Part shown: piece by piece, positions 61,891-64,000 of the stretch
Layout: every line of letters starts with the position of its first letter
Numbering within the stretch: position 1 is the first letter of the stretch
Notes under the pieces: generated by a model
Seen by the model: the letters and a program-made list of their open reading frames with translations, nothing else
Databases searched by the model: none
What the model was told of the DNA's origin: nothing
Origin: Cytophagaceae bacterium ABcell3
Lineage (GTDB): Bacteria; Bacteroidota; Bacteroidia; Cytophagales; Cytophagaceae
Reading direction: 5' to 3'
DNA: 64,000 nucleotides
NCBI GenBank assembly: GCA_030913385.1
Contig: CP133159.1
Span: forward strand, 2,812,584 to 2,876,583
Position numbers and translations under genes: made by a program

Positions 61891-63876
61891 ATGCGTTTTG
61901 ACAAACTGTTTATCTGGTCAGTGGTTTTGCTTTGTTTTTCTTTTCAAAGTTTTGGACAACAACCTCGCCACTTTTCCGGGAAATACAATAATCTTAAGTC
62001 TGAATCTGGTAAAGCAAAGTTTGAATGGGTTCCAGGTGAGGATGAAGATGACATAGTCCTTCATGGAGATTTTGAATTTATTATTAACAAAATAGACTCG
62101 TCATTGCCTGTTGGTGTCATTAAAAAAATGTACACTGGAAAATATTCCAACAACTTTAAACATGGCTCTTGGAGGTATGAATATGCTGACTTGCTTCTCA
62201 AAGTTAAAGAAGTACAGGATTATACTGTGTCTACTTCCACAGAAGGGGTAGTTGGTCATTTAAATGCTATATACAGCAATGGGTTTGCAGATGGAGCATG
62301 GTCAGTACATGAGGATCTGATGAAAGCTGGGGAAATTCAAAAGGTTTTAAAAACTGGTTCTGCTAATTTTAGAGAAGGGTTTATTACTGGGAATATTGAT
62401 GTCAGCGCAAAAGGGGAGAAGGCTTATGAAGTTAAGGGAGGTTTTGATGAGTATGGTTTTCTTGATGGGTTTTGGACAGTTACTTATTTAGACAATGACA
62501 GTATTCAGGTGGTAGAACATAGGCAGTATGAGAGTGGTTTTTTACTTTTTTTGTTGAAGCAAAACAAGACTACGGGTGATACATTGACCCATGTATTGTA
62601 TGAAGATGTAAAGCTTCAACTTGACAATATAGATAATCAGGATGACTACTCTATTAGCGATGAAAGGTTTGGGCTTATGTTCGATAATGGTTATCAACCC
62701 GATTCCAAAAAATCGCATGCACAAATAGACGGAAATGACATTATTGTGAAAGCAATGCAGTCTTTCTCTGGCAGAGATTCCCTTACTTTTGAAGTAAAAG
62801 GAGGGAAGGAAATAAAGACAGGAGCTACTAAACGTTTTTACTATCCGCTTTCTGAGGAGGATGAATTTCTACTTCAGAAAATTAGACAAGAAGGAGATTC
62901 AATTAAAGAGTTGTTGACTCAACGTTTGAACGATCCTGTTTTTAAAATTTATCACCAGCAGAGTGACTCTTTAGCTTATATATTTAACTATTATAGTTTA
63001 GCAGTCAGTAAAGCTGAAAAAGTTTCTCTGCTTTCAGCTCAAATTATGGAAGATGACTTCCGTTTTAAAAATATTAATAATTATTTTTCAGAGGGCATAT
63101 CCGGATTGTCAACCAAAGACTCTGTGGTTTATGAGTTTGATGGACAAGAAGAAAGGCGCTTGTTTGAACCTCAATTAACATTTAGTGTTGATAGCAGTCC
63201 TTTATCGATAATCGATGGTTACTTCTCAGAACTTATTGCAAAAATTGAAAGTTACGAAAGGGTTTTACTGCCAGCTCTTGACGATGTTGAAAGACAGCGT
63301 TATTCTACAGAATTAGAAAATATTATTAGTGAGAACATTGATGAAATTGAAGAAATGTATGTGGGCAAGGATACCATGCCTGTCAAACCAAATTATCTTC
63401 AACGGAAAATATATGATAGGTTTGCTGTAAGTGAACTGAACAGGATGAAACAAGAATATGCACAGCTGACGGAACTTGATAAGAAAAAAAGTAAAGCCAA
63501 AACAATTATTGAATTACAGACCACTTTAAAGAATATTCATAGACCATTGGGCAATTTACCTGAGCGTCGTGAAAAACTAGACAGCGTTTATACTGTATGG
63601 GCCTATAATCCTTATATGGATAGACATGATATCAAGGTAAGGGTAAAACCTCGTTTGTATAATGCATTAGTGCACGATGTATGGCCTTGTCTTGAAGATG
63701 CTTTGTTGACAGAAGATGATTTTACTAATTTGGAAGAAAGGGTTGATATGATTGATAGGCTGTACTACAAAGCGATAGAATTGAGAAAGCGTGATGATAA
63801 GGAGGCTTCAAAACTAGAACGAAAGATTCGAAGAGAAAGGGACATTATGAAGATTATACAAATGTTGGATATCTAA
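61891..63876 (+). CDS. Exported MORN-like repeat protein with helical C-terminus
   Basis: A 661-aa exported protein. The signal peptide is MRFDKLFIWSVVLLCFSFQSFG-Q. Residues about 25-220 hold several MORN-like units (YSNNFKHGSWRYEY, YSNGFADGAWSVHE, REGFITGNIDVSA, DEYGFLDGFWTVTY), as in YwqK/MORN-variant proteins. The rest is mostly helical, acidic and without motif, with coiled-coil-like stretches in the final 200 residues. In-frame ATGs at 61864 and 61882 are alternatives; 61891 gives the best signal peptide, and the upstream -7 box at 61823 rules out the TTG at 61828. Function is unknown. Confidence 0.7.
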   Translation: MRFDKLFIWSVVLLCFSFQSFGQQPRHFSGKYNNLKSESGKAKFEWVPGEDEDDIVLHGDFEFIINKIDSSLPVGVIKKMYTGKYSNNFKHGSWRYEYADLLLKVKEVQDYTVSTSTEGVVGHLNAIYSNGFADGAWSVHEDLMKAGEIQKVLKTGSANFREGFITGNIDVSAKGEKAYEVKGGFDEYGFLDGFWTVTYLDNDSIQVVEHRQYESGFLLFLLKQNKTTGDTLTHVLYEDVKLQLDNIDNQDDYSISDERFGLMFDNGYQPDSKKSHAQIDGNDIIVKAMQSFSGRDSLTFEVKGGKEIKTGATKRFYYPLSEEDEFLLQKIRQEGDSIKELLTQRLNDPVFKIYHQQSDSLAYIFNYYSLAVSKAEKVSLLSAQIMEDDFRFKNINNYFSEGISGLSTKDSVVYEFDGQEERRLFEPQLTFSVDSSPLSIIDGYFSELIAKIESYERVLLPALDDVERQRYSTELENIISENIDEIEEMYVGKDTMPVKPNYLQRKIYDRFAVSELNRMKQEYAQLTELDKKKSKAKTIIELQTTLKNIHRPLGNLPERREKLDSVYTVWAYNPYMDRHDIKVRVKPRLYNALVHDVWPCLEDALLTEDDFTNLEERVDMIDRLYYKAIELRKRDDKEASKLERKIRRERDIMKIIQMLDI

Positions 63877-63925
63877 TTTTCAATAATAACTGGCGAGGGA
63901 TAAGTTCCTCCTCTTTTCTAATTTT

Positions 63926-64000
63926 ACCTGGATTATGCATTAGATTTCGTTATGAGGGGCATAAGAACAAAAAATCAGCGTATTGGGTTTGCAAAGCATA
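63926..64000. repeat. MITE-like family, copy F (reverse, cut by window end)
   Basis: Begins acctggattatgcattagatttcgttatgagggg, the reverse complement of the right end of copy E (cccctcataacgaaat...ccaggt). It then runs on to the window edge through the complement of the copy E interior (cagcgtattgggtttgcaaagca). It follows a plus-strand gene. Confidence 0.8.

Overview
This AT-rich window looks like a chromosomal segment of a gliding-type Bacteroidota, most likely from the Cytophagales side. The reasons are two PorP/SprF-family outer-membrane proteins, a protein ending in a CHU_C (type B) type IX secretion signal, a GldN-family protein, a type III glutamine synthetase, a CheB-CheR-PAS sensor fusion, promoters of the TTG-N19/21-TAnnTTTG type, and almost no Shine-Dalgarno sequences. 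Placement below phylum level is inference. No prophage, integrase, transposase, CRISPR array or rRNA operon was seen.

Layout. 1-1.3 kb: a gene-free stretch with palindromes, then three tRNA genes (Ser-GCT, Pro-TGG, Arg-TCT) and a terminator. 1.4-5.6 kb: prfC, two unknown small proteins, a lone GldN-family protein and a DoxX-like protein. 5.7-10.3 kb: a ktrB-ktrA potassium uptake operon, then PAP2 phosphatase, thioredoxin-like and CrtA-like genes. 10.5-18.9 kb: a GreA-like protein coupled to a dipeptide epimerase, a SlyD-like FKBP, a PorP/SprF protein, an UPF1-like helicase, a fused SpmA-SpmB gate protein overlapping a 3-methyladenine glycosylase, and an SH3b protein. 19-23.8 kb: small membrane proteins, a rhomboid protease, an atypical SDR and a coiled-coil membrane protein. 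23.8-27.6 kb: a yeast-type cytosine deaminase and a gluconate operon (gntK-gnd-gntP). 27.8-31.4 kb: a CHU_C secreted protein overlapping its PorP/SprF partner, then a Gly/Ser/Asp-rich lipoprotein. 31.5-45.1 kb: AAA ATPase, CoA transferase, GH3 glycosidase, aldo/keto reductase, DUF4468, mtaB, glnN and a flavoprotein. 45.2-58.5 kb: a signalling region with three stand-alone receiver proteins, the CheB-CheR-PAS kinase, and a four-gene operon (TauE/SafE-like transporter, unknown ATP-grasp-like enzyme, receiver, hybrid kinase with HPt). It also carries pabC/ilvE-like and gpsA genes. 58.7-63.9 kb: maf, a TPR protein, DUF1015 and a secreted MORN-like protein.

Two signals stand out beyond the ordinary genes. 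First, a MITE-like family of non-coding repeats, about 150-180 bp with inverted ends, has six full or partial copies (near 1.2, 19.4, 21.9, 39.1, 43.3 and 63.9 kb), all between genes. Second, a nested hairpin element fills the leader just upstream of a receiver gene at 45.7 kb, beside a possible small RNA. The most interesting protein system is the operon tying an unrecognised ATP-grasp-like enzyme to a complete phosphorelay (53.3-58.5 kb). All function calls come from motif reading; no database search was possible.
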